From Pelomonas cellulosilytica (GTDB lineage: Bacteria; Pseudomonadota; Gammaproteobacteria; Burkholderiales; Burkholderiaceae_C), in assembly GCF_021353265.1 (NCBI RefSeq), contig NZ_JAJTWU010000004.1:242913-306912 (forward strand): 64,000 bases of DNA. The letters are read 5' to 3'. The notes beneath the pieces were generated by a model. The model had not been told where the DNA came from. It ran no database searches and worked only from the letters and a program-made list of their open reading frames with translations. Positions 31,425 through 40,877 of the stretch are shown here, one piece after another. The position numbers and the translations under genes are program-made. Positions within the stretch are counted from its first letter, which is position 1. Each line of letters begins with the position of its first letter.

Positions 31425-33344
31425 ATGCCCCGTTTCGACAGCCCGCGCCTGCTTGCCGATATTGGCGGCACCTACGCCCGATTCACGCTGGAAACCAGCC
31501 CCGGTGAATTCACGCAGACCGCCTCACTACGCTGCGCGGACCATGCCGACTTCCACGCCGCCGTGCGGGCCTACCTTGGCGGCCTGAGCTGGCCCGAGGG
31601 CGAGCCGCAGCTGATTGCCCACGCTGCGGTGGCCATCGCGAACCCGGTGGAGGGCGACCGCGTGCGCATGACGAACTACCACTGGCAGTTCTCCATCGAC
31701 GAGATGCGCCAGCGCTTGGGGCTGGACACCCTGGTCGTCGTCAACGACTTCACGGCGCTCGCCATGGCGCTTCCGCGGCTGGCCGACGCCGACGTGCGCC
31801 AGGTGGGCGGCGGCCAGGCGCGCCGGCCCAGCGTCATCGGGCTGCTGGGCGCCGGCACGGGGCTGGGCGTGTCGGGGCTGATCCCGGCCGGCGAAGGCTG
31901 GATCGCGCTGGGCACCGAGGGTGGCCACACCAACTTCGGCCCGCGTGACGAGCGCGAAATGGACATCCTGAAGTTCGCCTGGCAAAGCCTGGGTCCGGAC
32001 CAGGACCACGTCTCCTACGAGCGGCTCATCTCCGGCCCAGGCCTGGAGCTGATCTACCGCGCGCTGGCCGCCCGCAACCACGTGGACACGCCGCCGCTGC
32101 CCGCTCCCGCCATCACGCAGCGCGCGCTGGAGGACGGCGATGCGCTGTGCCGCGAGACGCTGGACGTCTTCTGCGGCCTGCTGGGTACGGCCGCCGCCAA
32201 CCTGGCCGTGACGCTGGGGTCGCTGGGCGGCATCTACATCGGCGGCGGCATCGTGCCGCGGCTGGGCGCCTACTTCGACAGCAGCCCGTTCCGCACCCGC
32301 TTCGAGGACAAGGGGCGTTTCCGCGACTACGTCTCGGCCATCCCCACCTTCGTCATCACCGCCGAGCAAGCCACCTTCAAGGGCGCCTCAGCCATCCTCG
32401 AGAACCAGCTGCGCAATCTGCAGGCGTCGCCCGGCTCGGCCATCCTGGGCCAGATCCGCCGCGCACGCAGCGAGCTGTCACCGGCCGAGCTGCGCGTGGC
32501 CGACCTCGTGCTGGCCCAGCCGCGCTCGGTGTTGAACGATCCCATCGCCGAGATCGCCCGCGCCGCTGGCGTCAGCCAGCCCACCGTCATCCGCTTCTGC
32601 CGCTCGCTCGGCTGCGAGGGCCTGTCGGACTTCAAGCTGCGCCTGGCCTCCGGCCTCACGGGCACGGTGCCAGTCACGCACACGCAGGTGAACACCAACG
32701 ACTCGATGCTGGAACTGGGCGCCAAGGTGCTGGGCAACACCGCCAGCGCCATCCTGCAGGTGCGCAGCCACCTGAACCGCGACACCATCGACCGCGCCAT
32801 CGAGATGCTGCTGGCCGCCGGCCGCATCGAATTCTTCGCGCTGGGCCACTACAGCGTCGTCGCGCAGGACGCGCAGTACAAGTTCCTGCGCTTCGGCATG
32901 CCCTGCGGCGCGTGTACCGACCCGCGACTGCAAGGCCTGGCAGCCGGCGTGCTGCGGGAAGACGACGTGGCCGTGGTCATCAGCAGCGGCGGGCGCCTGC
33001 CCGAGCTGCTCGACGTCGTCGAGAAGGCCCAGGAGCGCGGCGCCCGCGTCGTGGCCATCACCGCCAGCCAGAGCCCGCTGGCCAAGAAGGCAGACGTGAC
33101 GCTCATCGTCGACCACGTCGAGGACATCGCGACCCACCTGCCGATGGTCAGCCGCATCCTGCACTTGCTGTTCATCGACATCCTCGCGGTCGGCGTGGCG
33201 ATGCGCCGCAGCCCGGACAGCATCGCCGCACTTGACGCCAGCGGCGAGGACGACGAGGCCCGGCCCGCGCGCGGCGCCAGCATCGCGACACCGGGCGTCA
33301 GCACCGCGTCGCCGCTGGCGCGGCTGACATCACACAGCCGCTGA
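31425..33344 (+). CDS. glk-hexR: Bifunctional glucokinase / HexR-type (RpiR family) transcription regulator
   Basis: 639 residues. Residues 1-335 are a second complete glucokinase: LLADIGGTYARFT, VVNDFTALAMALPRL, LLGAGTGLGVSGL, LGTEGGHTNFGP, YIGGGIVPRLG. Residues about 338-410 form the RpiR-type HTH (RRARSELSPAELRVADLVL, then IAEIARAAGVSQPTVIRFCRSLG). Residues about 455-595 are a SIS sugar-phosphate-binding domain (VVISSGGRLPELLDVVEKAQERG). Family knowledge: HexR senses 2-keto-3-deoxy-6-phosphogluconate and binds TGTAR-N5-YTACA sites in central carbon genes; Glk-HexR fusions are known in Burkholderiales. It has such a site in its own promoter and is the only local regulator for the starch island. 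Confidence 0.93.
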   Translation: MPRFDSPRLLADIGGTYARFTLETSPGEFTQTASLRCADHADFHAAVRAYLGGLSWPEGEPQLIAHAAVAIANPVEGDRVRMTNYHWQFSIDEMRQRLGLDTLVVVNDFTALAMALPRLADADVRQVGGGQARRPSVIGLLGAGTGLGVSGLIPAGEGWIALGTEGGHTNFGPRDEREMDILKFAWQSLGPDQDHVSYERLISGPGLELIYRALAARNHVDTPPLPAPAITQRALEDGDALCRETLDVFCGLLGTAAANLAVTLGSLGGIYIGGGIVPRLGAYFDSSPFRTRFEDKGRFRDYVSAIPTFVITAEQATFKGASAILENQLRNLQASPGSAILGQIRRARSELSPAELRVADLVLAQPRSVLNDPIAEIARAAGVSQPTVIRFCRSLGCEGLSDFKLRLASGLTGTVPVTHTQVNTNDSMLELGAKVLGNTASAILQVRSHLNRDTIDRAIEMLLAAGRIEFFALGHYSVVAQDAQYKFLRFGMPCGACTDPRLQGLAAGVLREDDVAVVISSGGRLPELLDVVEKAQERGARVVAITASQSPLAKKADVTLIVDHVEDIATHLPMVSRILHLLFIDILAVGVAMRRSPDSIAALDASGEDDEARPARGASIATPGVSTASPLARLTSHSR

Positions 33345-33504
33345 CAGGCAAGCACTGCCCCCGCATGACCTTCGCCTGGGCGGGCGCGATGCGAGAACAT
33401 GCGCCTGCCGCATCCGCGCCGGCATGCCGTCCGCGGTTGACCCGACACCCTCATCACGCTGACCACCGCCAGCCAGGCGCAGACCTGGTGGCCCCCGGAG
33501 GAAC

Positions 33505-34644
33505 ATGACATCCCCTGCCTGGAAACGCTGGCGCCTGCGCCTGACCGTCGTCGCCTTGATCGCCGCCGGCGCCACGGGCTGGTGGCTCACCCGCACGCCG
33601 GCCGCACCGGCCGCGCCGCCAAGCGGCCTCGTCGCGCTGGCCGACATCACGCAGACCGTGCAGGCCGCCGGCGTGCTGCAGGCCAAAACCCGCGTCGACG
33701 TCGGCGCGCAGGTCAGCGGCCAGATCCAGACGCTGCACGTGCAGCTCGGCCAGCAGGTCAGGAAAGGCGACCTGCTCGTCAGCCTGGACCCGGAGCTGGC
33801 GCGCAGCGACGTCACGCAGGCAGAGGCGGCACTCGCCCAAGCCCGCGCGCAGCTGGACAGCAGCAAGATCGACGCCGACGCGGCGCGGCGTGAGGTCGCA
33901 CGGCAGCACCGCCTGCTGAGCGGCCAGGCGACGGCCGCCACGGAGGCAGAGCGCGCCGAGACCGACCTGGCCAAGATCGAGGCCGCGCTGCGCGGCCAGG
34001 CGGCGACCGTCGCACGGCTGGAGGCCGAGCTGGAGAACCGCAGGCTGCGCCTGTCCTACACCCGCATCACCGCGCCGATGGACGGTACCGTCGTCAACCT
34101 GCCGGTCCAGGCCGGCCAGACCGTCATCGCCGTGCAGGTCACGCCCGTCATGCTGACGCTGGCCGACCTCGACACCATCACCGTGCGCACCCGCGTACCG
34201 GAGTCCGACATCCAGTCCATCCGGATCGGACAAATCGCCCGTTTCTCGACGCTGTCGGGCGAAGGCAAGCGCTACGAGGGCCGGCTGCGGGTCATTCAGC
34301 CGGTGCCCGAGCGCGTCGGCAACGCGGTCTTCTACAACGTGTTGTTCGACGTGGACAACCGAGACCACACGCTGTTCAGCGACATGACGGTGCAGGTCGA
34401 CATCGAGACCGGCACCGCCCGGCAGGTGCTGGCCATGCCCATCGTCGCGCTCGGCGAGCGCGGCAAGGACGGCCGCTTCACCGTGCAGTTGCTGGACGCG
34501 GGCAATCAGCAAGCGCCCCGCCAGGTCAAGACCGGCCTGCAGGACGGCGCCAGGGTGCAAGTGATCGACGGCCTGAAGGCCGGCGACAAGGTGCTGCTTG
34601 CGCCGCCGAGCGGTGGCGTGGCGGCCAGCGCCGCAGGCGGCTGA
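33505..34644 (+). CDS. macA: MacA-like periplasmic adaptor (membrane fusion protein)
   Basis: 379 residues. One N-terminal membrane anchor (about 14-30), a biotinyl-lipoyl-like domain (VDVGAQVSGQIQTLHVQLGQQVRKGDLL), an alpha-hairpin coiled coil of about 110 residues rich in Ala/Gln/Glu, the second lipoyl half (RITAPMDGTVVNLPVQAGQTV) and beta-barrel/membrane-proximal domains. It joins the MacB ABC transporter to an outer-membrane channel. The macB start follows the stop by one base, and an outer-membrane factor closes the operon. Substrate unknown; macrolides, lipopeptides and siderophores are known for the family. Confidence 0.9.
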   Translation: MTSPAWKRWRLRLTVVALIAAGATGWWLTRTPAAPAAPPSGLVALADITQTVQAAGVLQAKTRVDVGAQVSGQIQTLHVQLGQQVRKGDLLVSLDPELARSDVTQAEAALAQARAQLDSSKIDADAARREVARQHRLLSGQATAATEAERAETDLAKIEAALRGQAATVARLEAELENRRLRLSYTRITAPMDGTVVNLPVQAGQTVIAVQVTPVMLTLADLDTITVRTRVPESDIQSIRIGQIARFSTLSGEGKRYEGRLRVIQPVPERVGNAVFYNVLFDVDNRDHTLFSDMTVQVDIETGTARQVLAMPIVALGERGKDGRFTVQLLDAGNQQAPRQVKTGLQDGARVQVIDGLKAGDKVLLAPPSGGVAASAAGG

Positions 34645-34645
34645 C

Positions 34646-36646
34646 ATGCCGCTGATCGAACTGCGCGACGTCGCCCGCCACTACCAGCTCGGCGAGATCG
34701 ACGTTCCGGCGCTTGACGGCGTCAGCCTGGCCATCGAGGCCGGCGAGTTCGTCGCCATCATGGGCCAATCCGGCTCGGGCAAGAGCACGCTGATGAACGT
34801 GCTGGGCTGCCTGGACAACCCTACCAGCGGCAGTTTCCTCATTGGCGGCACGGACGCGAGCACGCTCGGTGCCGACGAGCTGGCTGCGTTGCGGCGCGAA
34901 CGCTTCGGCTTCATCTTCCAGCGCTATCACCTGCTGCCGCACCTGGACGCACGCGCCAATGCCGCACTGCCGGCCGTCTACGCCGGCGTGGGCGCGGGGC
35001 CGCGCGGGCAACGCGCACAGGCCTTGCTGGAGCGCCTGGGGCTCGGCGGGCGGCTTCACCACCGCCCAAACGAACTATCAGGCGGCCAGCAGCAGCGCGT
35101 CTCCATCGCGCGCGCACTGATGAACGGCGGCCAGATCATCCTGGCCGACGAGCCGACCGGCGCGCTGGATTCGGCGTCCGGCGCCGAGATGCTGGCACTG
35201 CTGAAGGAGTTGCACGAACGCGGTCACACCATCATCCTGGTGACCCACGACGCCGCCGTGGCTGCGCACGCCCATCGCGTCATCGAGCTGAAGGACGGCA
35301 AGGTCATTGCCGACAACGGCACGCCCGCCGGCCACCGCCTCGGGGAAGTGCAGCCCTCCGAGGCACCGCCCGTCCCGCGCGGCGGCTGGCTGCGGCGGCT
35401 GCAGGTGCAATGGCGCGAGGCGCTGACGACGGCCTGGCTGGCCTTGCGCAGCAACCGGCTGCGCACGGCGCTGTCGATGCTGGGCATCAGCATCGGCATC
35501 GCCTCGGTCGTCAGCATTGTTGCGCTGACGACGGCCGCGCGGACGTCCATCGAACGCGATGTGGCCAGCCTGATGTCGGGCCGCATCCCGGTGTGGATCG
35601 GCAACCCGACGCTGCCGCCGGGTGTGCAGGCCAAGCCCTTTCGGCCCAGCGAGATCGAGTCGCTGCGCGCGCTGGATGGCGTGCGCAGCATCACCGTGAA
35701 CCGCCAGCTGCAGCTGACGGCGCAACACCGCGCCAGGGACGCCACAGTCCAGGCCGTCGGGGGTGACGCCAACACGCTGAAGGCGCGCAAGCTCAAGCTC
35801 GTGGACGGCCGCTACTTTGGTGCGATGGACTTCGAGTCGCGCGCCCAGGTGCTGGTGCTGGACGAGAAGGCGCGCGACGCACTGTTCAAGCGGGGTGAGT
35901 CGCCGCTCGGCCAGGTGGTGATGCTGCAGCTGGGCGATGCGATGGCGGTGTCCGCAGGGCAGGCGCTGCCGACTGCCGCCCTGCCCTTCACCGTCATCGG
36001 CGTCGCGGCGGCGGACGGCGGCGCGCTCGGCTTCAACGGCGGCACGAGCCAGCTCTACGTGCCGCACACCACTTTCACGCGCAAGCTGGATGCACGCGGC
36101 GAAATCTACAGCTTCGATGTGCAACTCGACACCCGCGTATCGCCCCAGCAGATCCGCGAGCAGTTGACCCATCGCCTGAAGGCCCTGCATGGCCGCGAGG
36201 ACTTCAGCAGCTTCAACGCCGAGGAAGAGTTCCGCAAGTTCCAGAACATCACCAGCGCCATGGCGGCGGTGTTCGCCGGTGTGGCTGCGATATCGCTGCT
36301 GGTGGGGGGAGTAGGCGTCATGAACATCATGCTGGTGTCGGTGTCGGAGCGCACGCGCGAGATCGGCATCCGCATGGCCGTCGGCGCGCGCCAGGGTGAT
36401 GTGCGGCTGCAGTTCCTCATCGAGGCCGTCGTGCTGTGCTGCCTCGGCGGCCTGGTGGGCGTGCTGCTGAGCTGGCTCGGCGCGCAGGCGCTGAACGCAG
36501 TGCAGAAGCAGGTGGATGTGGTTGTCAGCTGGACGGCGCTGGGCGTGGCCTTCGCAGTGTCCAGCGGCGTGGGCCTGGTGTTCGGCACGCTGCCGGCGCG
36601 GCGCGCCGCGGCACTGAGTCCGGTGGAAGCACTGGCCCGGGAGTGA
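34646..36646 (+). CDS. macB: MacB-like ABC transporter (ATPase plus FtsX-type permease)
   Basis: 666 residues from ATG 34646. The N-terminal ATPase has Walker [10 protein letters not shown] (40-48), signature [15 protein letters not shown], Walker [14 protein letters not shown] and VTHDAAVA. A transmembrane segment follows near 280-300 ([18 protein letters not shown]), then a periplasmic MacB core domain of about 230 residues, and three C-terminal helices including [28 protein letters not shown]. The fused ATPase-permease layout with this periplasmic domain is specific to MacB mechanotransmission exporters. It is flanked by macA and an outer-membrane factor, a complete tripartite pump. Confidence 0.93.
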   Translation: MPLIELRDVARHYQLGEIDVPALDGVSLAIEAGEFVAIMGQSGSGKSTLMNVLGCLDNPTSGSFLIGGTDASTLGADELAALRRERFGFIFQRYHLLPHLDARANAALPAVYAGVGAGPRGQRAQALLERLGLGGRLHHRPNELSGGQQQRVSIARALMNGGQIILADEPTGALDSASGAEMLALLKELHERGHTIILVTHDAAVAAHAHRVIELKDGKVIADNGTPAGHRLGEVQPSEAPPVPRGGWLRRLQVQWREALTTAWLALRSNRLRTALSMLGISIGIASVVSIVALTTAARTSIERDVASLMSGRIPVWIGNPTLPPGVQAKPFRPSEIESLRALDGVRSITVNRQLQLTAQHRARDATVQAVGGDANTLKARKLKLVDGRYFGAMDFESRAQVLVLDEKARDALFKRGESPLGQVVMLQLGDAMAVSAGQALPTAALPFTVIGVAAADGGALGFNGGTSQLYVPHTTFTRKLDARGEIYSFDVQLDTRVSPQQIREQLTHRLKALHGREDFSSFNAEEEFRKFQNITSAMAAVFAGVAAISLLVGGVGVMNIMLVSVSERTREIGIRMAVGARQGDVRLQFLIEAVVLCCLGGLVGVLLSWLGAQALNAVQKQVDVVVSWTALGVAFAVSSGVGLVFGTLPARRAAALSPVEALARE

Positions 36647-36650
36647 CAAG

Positions 36651-38036
36651 GTGACGATGACGAGACTGACCTCGATGGCGCTGGCAGCGGCGGTGCTCTG
36701 CGGCTGTGCCGGCCCCACTCCGCAGCCCCCGGAAGCGCCGCCGCCGGCTGCATGGAGCCTTGCCGGCGGGGATGTGGCGCCAGACTGGTCCGGCCTGCTG
36801 GACCCGAGGCTCGCCGCGCTGCAGGCGCGCGCGCTGGAGGCCAACCGCGACATCAGGCTGGCCGCCCAGCGCTGGCAGCAGGCCCGCATCACCGCGGCGC
36901 AGGCCGCGCTGCGCTGGACCCCAAGCGCCAACTTGTCCACCAACGCGAGTCGCCCCATCGAGACACAGAGTTCGACGCGCAACATCGACGTGGGCGGTGT
37001 GACGGTACCCATCACCACCTCCACGGGCATCACGCGCAGCTACGGCGCCAACATCGGAGTCGGCTACGAGTTGGACCTGTGGAACCGCCTGGCGCAGGCC
37101 CACGCGGTGCAGCTGGCCAACGCCGAAGCGGCGCGAACCGACATTGAGGCCGCGCGGTTGTCCATCCGCAGCCAGGTGGCCGAGGCCTACTGGACCCTCG
37201 CCGCGCTGCAGGCGCAGCGACCGCTGGCCGACACGCAACTAGCGCTGACCCGCGAGACGCTGGCGCTCACGCGCGAGCGTGTCCGCGAAGGCAAGCTGCT
37301 ACCCGTGGAACTGGACAAGATCGCCGTCACCGTGCAGGCGGCGGAGAACCGCCTGGCCGACCTGACCGCCGATACGCTGCTGCAACGGCAGCGCCTGGCG
37401 CTCTTGCTGGGTGAGCCGCTGCCAGGCCCGGCGCCCGAAGCCATGCTGCCTGCGGGCGAGCCGCCACGCTGGCACCTGGCCGAACCGGCCGATGTGCTGG
37501 CGAGGCGCCCCGACGTGCAGCGCGCCCGACTCGGCGTGGACGCGGCGCTGGCGCGGCTGCGCGTCAGCGAGGCCGATCGCTATCCGCGCCTGACGTTCTC
37601 CGGCGGCATCAGCACTGGGGGCACCCGCATGAGCGACTGGCTGGCCCAGCCACTGGCCTCGCTCGGCGCCAACCTCGTCGTGCCGATGATCGACTGGCAG
37701 CGTCTGGCCCTGCAGCGCGACAGCGCCCGCAGCGAGCTTGATGGCGCTGCGCTGTCGCTACGCGACACGCTCGACAAGGCTCTGGCCGACATCGAAACCC
37801 AATACATCGAGGCCGACCGCCTCGGCCAGCAGCTGCAGGCAAACGCCGGCCGCCTACGCGAGGCCACACAGAACGAGCGTCTGGCCGCGCTGCGCTACGA
37901 CACCGGCGTCATCGCCCGTGCTGACTGGCTGCAGGCACGAAGTGCGCTGCTGGACGCCGAGCAGACCCGCATCCAGCTGCGCCTGCAGCAGTGGCTGCGC
38001 CAGGCGCAGCTCTTCAAGGCGCTTGGCGGAGCTTGA
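36651..38036 (+). CDS. Outer-membrane factor lipoprotein (NodT/TolC family)
   Basis: 461 residues from GTG 36651 (GGAG seven bases upstream); ATG 36657, preceded by AAGG, is an equally possible start. A lipoprotein signal is seen: hydrophobic core ending LCGC, so Cys near 19 would be lipidated. The rest shows the duplicated alpha-helical repeat of outer-membrane efflux proteins (AQRWQQARITAAQAALRWTP; LARRPDVQRARLGVDAALARLRVSEADRYPRL). It supplies the outer-membrane channel for the upstream MacAB pair. A 21-bp inverted repeat lies just after the stop. Confidence 0.9.
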   Translation: MTMTRLTSMALAAAVLCGCAGPTPQPPEAPPPAAWSLAGGDVAPDWSGLLDPRLAALQARALEANRDIRLAAQRWQQARITAAQAALRWTPSANLSTNASRPIETQSSTRNIDVGGVTVPITTSTGITRSYGANIGVGYELDLWNRLAQAHAVQLANAEAARTDIEAARLSIRSQVAEAYWTLAALQAQRPLADTQLALTRETLALTRERVREGKLLPVELDKIAVTVQAAENRLADLTADTLLQRQRLALLLGEPLPGPAPEAMLPAGEPPRWHLAEPADVLARRPDVQRARLGVDAALARLRVSEADRYPRLTFSGGISTGGTRMSDWLAQPLASLGANLVVPMIDWQRLALQRDSARSELDGAALSLRDTLDKALADIETQYIEADRLGQQLQANAGRLREATQNERLAALRYDTGVIARADWLQARSALLDAEQTRIQLRLQQWLRQAQLFKALGGA

Positions 38037-38041
38037 ACGCG

Positions 38042-38062
38042 GCGAGCGCTTGAGCCGCTCGC
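38042..38062. terminator. Hairpin between convergent genes
   Basis: gcgagcg-cttgagc-cgctcgc: perfect 7-bp stem, 7-nt loop, in the 25-bp gap between the outer-membrane factor and the convergent SnoaL-like gene. It has no T-run, so it is only a possible bidirectional terminator. Confidence 0.35.
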
Positions 38063-38529
38063 TAGCTGCAGACCTCGCTGCCCTGGTCGAAAACGATCTC
38101 CCAGCCGCCGGCCGGCCTGCGGCGCCACACAGACTGGAAACGGGCCGTCACCAGGCCGTCGTCCGGTCGGGTGACGGGCCCGCTGCTCTGTGCCAGCTCG
38201 CCGCTGGGCAGCACGACGACGAGTTCCGGCACCCAGGCGAACGGCGCCTTGGGTCCGTCGAAGAACCGAGCCCAGGCGGCCATGACGGCGTCGGGACCGT
38301 GCAACGGCTGGCGTCCGTTGAGCCAGATGGTGTCGGCCGCGAGAAAGTGCCGGAAAGCCGCCGGGTCGCGGTCGGCCAGCGTCTTCGCAAAGGCGGACTC
38401 CGTCGCGGTCACCTCGGCCACGCGACGTGCGATCTCGTCGGCCCCGGGCCAGTCGGCAGCCGCTGCGGTGGATGGCGCCAAGGCCGGCAGGCTGGCGGTC
38501 GCGAACAAGGCAAGGCGGCGCGTCGTCAT
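38062..38529 (-). CDS. Exported SnoaL-like/DUF4440 protein
   Basis: 155 residues from ATG 38529 with GGGAG five bases upstream. Signal peptide with an MTTRRLALFATASL start and an AAAA cleavage zone near 28. The mature part is a compact NTF2/SnoaL-like fold: EVTATESAFAKTLADRDPAAFRHFLA, TIWLNGRQPLHGPDAVMAAWARFF, and the closing VWRRRPAGGWEIVFDQGSEVC. Such proteins bind small ligands or form dimers; the function here is unknown. Convergent with the efflux operon. Confidence 0.75.
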   Translation of the reverse strand: MTTRRLALFATASLPALAPSTAAAADWPGADEIARRVAEVTATESAFAKTLADRDPAAFRHFLAADTIWLNGRQPLHGPDAVMAAWARFFDGPKAPFAWVPELVVVLPSGELAQSSGPVTRPDDGLVTARFQSVWRRRPAGGWEIVFDQGSEVCS

Positions 38530-38612
38530 GGGAGCTCCCGGGCATGAAAGCGTCCAGCATGCCCACGCGCCGGCGGCCTGCTGCAAGTCATATCGCTGCT
38601 GGCGTCCGCCTC

Positions 38613-38661
38613 ACTCTGTTTGACAGAGTTCGCCCGCGCACGCACACTCTGCCACACAGAG
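38613..38661 (+). promoter_or_regulatory. Promoter with two CTCTG-N5-CAGAG operator copies
   Basis: Two palindromes, CTCTG-tttga-CAGAG (38614-38628; extended to a perfect ACTCTGT-ttg-ACAGAGT) and CTCTG-ccaca-CAGAG (38647-38661), lie 33 bp apart centre to centre, about three helical turns. A TTGACA -35 match (38620-38625) is embedded in the first and a weak -10 (CACACT, 38643-38648) partly overlaps the second. They stand 17 bp before the start of the membrane protein whose operon encodes a winged-helix regulator, so autoregulation is the simplest reading. Confidence 0.6.
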
Positions 38662-38677
38662 CAAACAGGAGCCCGCC

Positions 38678-39232
38678 ATGTCCATCTCGCCGCAGCACGC
38701 CGCCGACGCGCTGGCCGACATCGACGCCACCATCCAGCGCACGCAGCTGTCGCGCAGCTACCGCGCCGGCGGGCCGGTGCTGATGATGTGGGGCCTGCTT
38801 TGGGCCGCCGGTTATCTGGTCATGGCCTGGCTGCCGGGATCGCAATGGGGCCTTGCATGGTTCGCGCTTAGCGCCATCGGCATGGCCGGCAGCCTGGCGA
38901 TGCTGCGCGGGCAGTCGCTGCCGGGTGCCGGCCGCGGCGTCGGATTGCGGCTGGTGAGCTTCGGGCTCGCCTGCACCGTTTTCATGACCTGCGTGACGCT
39001 GGTGACGCAGCCGGCCGACCCCGCGGCCGTCATGGCGCTGCCAGGCCTGTTCATCGGCCTGATCTACGGCGTCGTGGGGTCGCTCGGGCCACGCCGCTAC
39101 CTGTGGGTCGGCGCGTACGTCTTCGTGCTGACGCTCGTGGGCTTCTTCGTCTTCAAGCCCTTCCTGCCGTACTGGATGGCCGCGGCGTCGCTGGGCCTGC
39201 TGCTGGGCGGCGTCTGGCTGATGCGCGATTGA
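38678..39232 (+). CDS. Small integral membrane protein paired with a winged-helix regulator
   Basis: 184 residues, AGGAG upstream of ATG 38678. After a polar 30-residue N-terminus (HAADALADIDATIQRTQLSRSYRAGG) come about five hydrophobic helices: near 33-53, 58-75, 92-112, 118-136, 141-160, and a short last one ending WLMRD. No catalytic motif is visible. It is followed 4 bp later by a DNA-binding protein of the HTH_34 type. In such pairs the membrane protein often serves the same stress or differentiation response as its regulator, but its activity is unknown. Confidence 0.7.
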   Translation: MSISPQHAADALADIDATIQRTQLSRSYRAGGPVLMMWGLLWAAGYLVMAWLPGSQWGLAWFALSAIGMAGSLAMLRGQSLPGAGRGVGLRLVSFGLACTVFMTCVTLVTQPADPAAVMALPGLFIGLIYGVVGSLGPRRYLWVGAYVFVLTLVGFFVFKPFLPYWMAAASLGLLLGGVWLMRD

Positions 39233-39236
39233 AGCC

Positions 39237-39536
39237 ATGGCGGAACCGGACTTCTTCATCCACCAGCCCCTGCGGCTGAAGCTGATGGCGGCGCTTTACG
39301 CGAATGCCGACGGCGAGGCGCTGGACTTCCCGCGTCTGAAGGCGTTGACCGAAGCCACCGACGGTAACCTCGGCAGCCACCTCACGGCGCTGGACCAATC
39401 GGGCTATGTGGCCATCGAGAAGGACAACAGCGGCGCGCGTGCACGCAGCCTCGTCACGCTGACCGCGCAGGGGCGCAAGGCGTTCCGCCGGCATGTGGCC
39501 TACCTGCGCGAGATCGTCGACAGCGTGACGGACTGA
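39237..39536 (+). CDS. Winged-helix transcription regulator (ArsR/MarR-like, HTH_34)
   Basis: 99 residues, essentially one winged-helix domain: PLRLKLMAALYANADGEALDFPRLKALTEATDGNLGSHLTALDQSGYVAIEK, then a basic wing (ARARSLVTLTAQGRKAFRRHVAYL). There are no metal-binding cysteines. The recognition helix is TDGNLGSHLTAL. It starts 4 bp after the membrane-protein stop. The doubled CTCTG-N5-CAGAG palindrome at 38613-38661 is a good candidate operator for it. Confidence 0.82.
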   Translation: MAEPDFFIHQPLRLKLMAALYANADGEALDFPRLKALTEATDGNLGSHLTALDQSGYVAIEKDNSGARARSLVTLTAQGRKAFRRHVAYLREIVDSVTD

Positions 39537-39550
39537 GCCCGCCAACAAGC

Positions 39551-40729
39551 TCAGAACGCCGCGATCCCGGTCTGCGCACGGCCGAGGATCAGCGCATGGA
39601 TGTCGTGCGTGCCCTCGTAGGTGTTCACCACTTCCAGGTTGACAAGGTGGCGCGCGATGCCGAACTCGTCGGAGATGCCGTTGCCACCGAGCATGTCGCG
39701 CGCCATGCGGGCGATATCCAGAGCCTTGCCGCAGGAGTTGCGCTTCATGATGGACGTGATCTCCACCGCGGCCGTGCCGTCGTCCTTCATGCGGCCGAGG
39801 CGCAGGCAGCCTTGCAGGCCCAGCGTGATCTCGGTCTGCATGTCGGCCAGCTTCTTCTGGATCAGCTGGTTGGCCGCCAGCGGCTTGCCGAACTGGTGAC
39901 GGTCCAGCACATACTGCCGCGCCGTATGCCAGCAGTCTTCCGCCGCACCGAGCGCACCCCAGGCGATGCCGTAGCGGGCGCTGTTCAGGCAGGTGAACGG
40001 GCCCTTCAGGCCACGCACGTCGGGGAAGGCGTTCTCCTCGGGCACGAAGGCCTTGTCCATGACGATTTCGCCGGTGACGGATGCTCGCAGCCCCACCTTG
40101 CCGTGGATGGCTGGGGCGCTCAGGCCGGGCGTGCCCTTGTCCAACACGAAGCCACGGATGGCACCTTCGTCGTCCTTGGCCCAGACGACAAAGACGTCGG
40201 CGATCGGGCTGTTCGTGATCCACATCTTGGCGCCCGTCAGCTCGTAGCCGCCGGCCACCTTGCGGGCGCGCGTGACCATGGAGCCCGGGTCAGAGCCATG
40301 GTTGGGCTCGGTCAGGCCGAAGCAGCCGATCCACTCGCCCGTCGCCAGCTTGGGCAGGTACTTGCGCTTCGTCGCCTCGTTGCCGAACTCAAAGATCGGC
40401 ACCATGACGAGCGAGGACTGCACGCTCATCATCGAACGGTAACCGGAGTCCACGCGCTCTACCTCGCGGGCGATCAGCCCGTAGGCCACGTAGTTGAGCC
40501 CGGCGCCACCGTACTCGGCCGGGATGGTGGGGCCCAGCAGGCCCAGCTCTCCCATCTCGCGGAAGATGCCGGCGTCGGTCTGCTCTTGGCGGAAGGCCTG
40601 CAGCACGCGGGGCTTGAGCCGGTCCTGGCAGTAGGCCGCCGCGGCGTCACGGACGAGGCGCTCGTCCTCGTCGAGCTGCGCATTCAGCAGCAGCGGGTCG
40701 TCCCAATGAAAGCTTGCCTTGTGGGCCAT
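39551..40729 (-). CDS. gcdH: Glutaryl-CoA dehydrogenase
   Basis: 392 residues from ATG 40729 (CGGAGA eight bases upstream). Acyl-CoA dehydrogenase fold with FAD; oxidises and decarboxylates glutaryl-CoA to crotonyl-CoA in lysine and tryptophan catabolism. FAD/substrate segments: [16 protein letters not shown] (136-151) and [17 protein letters not shown] (169-185). The catalytic base lies in [21 protein letters not shown] with E372, a sequence characteristic of GCDH rather than other acyl-CoA dehydrogenases, as is the R in the [13 protein letters not shown] loop. The divergent LysR gene is a likely regulator. Confidence 0.92.
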   Translation of the reverse strand: MAHKASFHWDDPLLLNAQLDEDERLVRDAAAAYCQDRLKPRVLQAFRQEQTDAGIFREMGELGLLGPTIPAEYGGAGLNYVAYGLIAREVERVDSGYRSMMSVQSSLVMVPIFEFGNEATKRKYLPKLATGEWIGCFGLTEPNHGSDPGSMVTRARKVAGGYELTGAKMWITNSPIADVFVVWAKDDEGAIRGFVLDKGTPGLSAPAIHGKVGLRASVTGEIVMDKAFVPEENAFPDVRGLKGPFTCLNSARYGIAWGALGAAEDCWHTARQYVLDRHQFGKPLAANQLIQKKLADMQTEITLGLQGCLRLGRMKDDGTAAVEITSIMKRNSCGKALDIARMARDMLGGNGISDEFGIARHLVNLEVVNTYEGTHDIHALILGRAQTGIAAF

Positions 40730-40822
40730 GACGCGGTCTCCGTGTGATCGATCAGGCCCGGCGGTGGCGCGGGCCCGCAAGGTCACCAGTATTCCTGCGC
40801 CGACGATTCGTGTCCAATTCAA

Positions 40823-40841
40823 GAATCGACTTTGACGATTC
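40823..40841. promoter_or_regulatory. Palindrome between gcdH and the LysR gene
   Basis: GAATCG (40823-40828), 7-nt spacer, CGATTC (40836-40841), with a further CGATTC copy at 40804-40809. The position in the divergent intergenic region and the short inverted repeat fit a LysR-type binding site. Confidence 0.5.
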
Positions 40842-40877
40842 GACATGCCTATCGAAACTGCGACCGCTGCACGGTCG

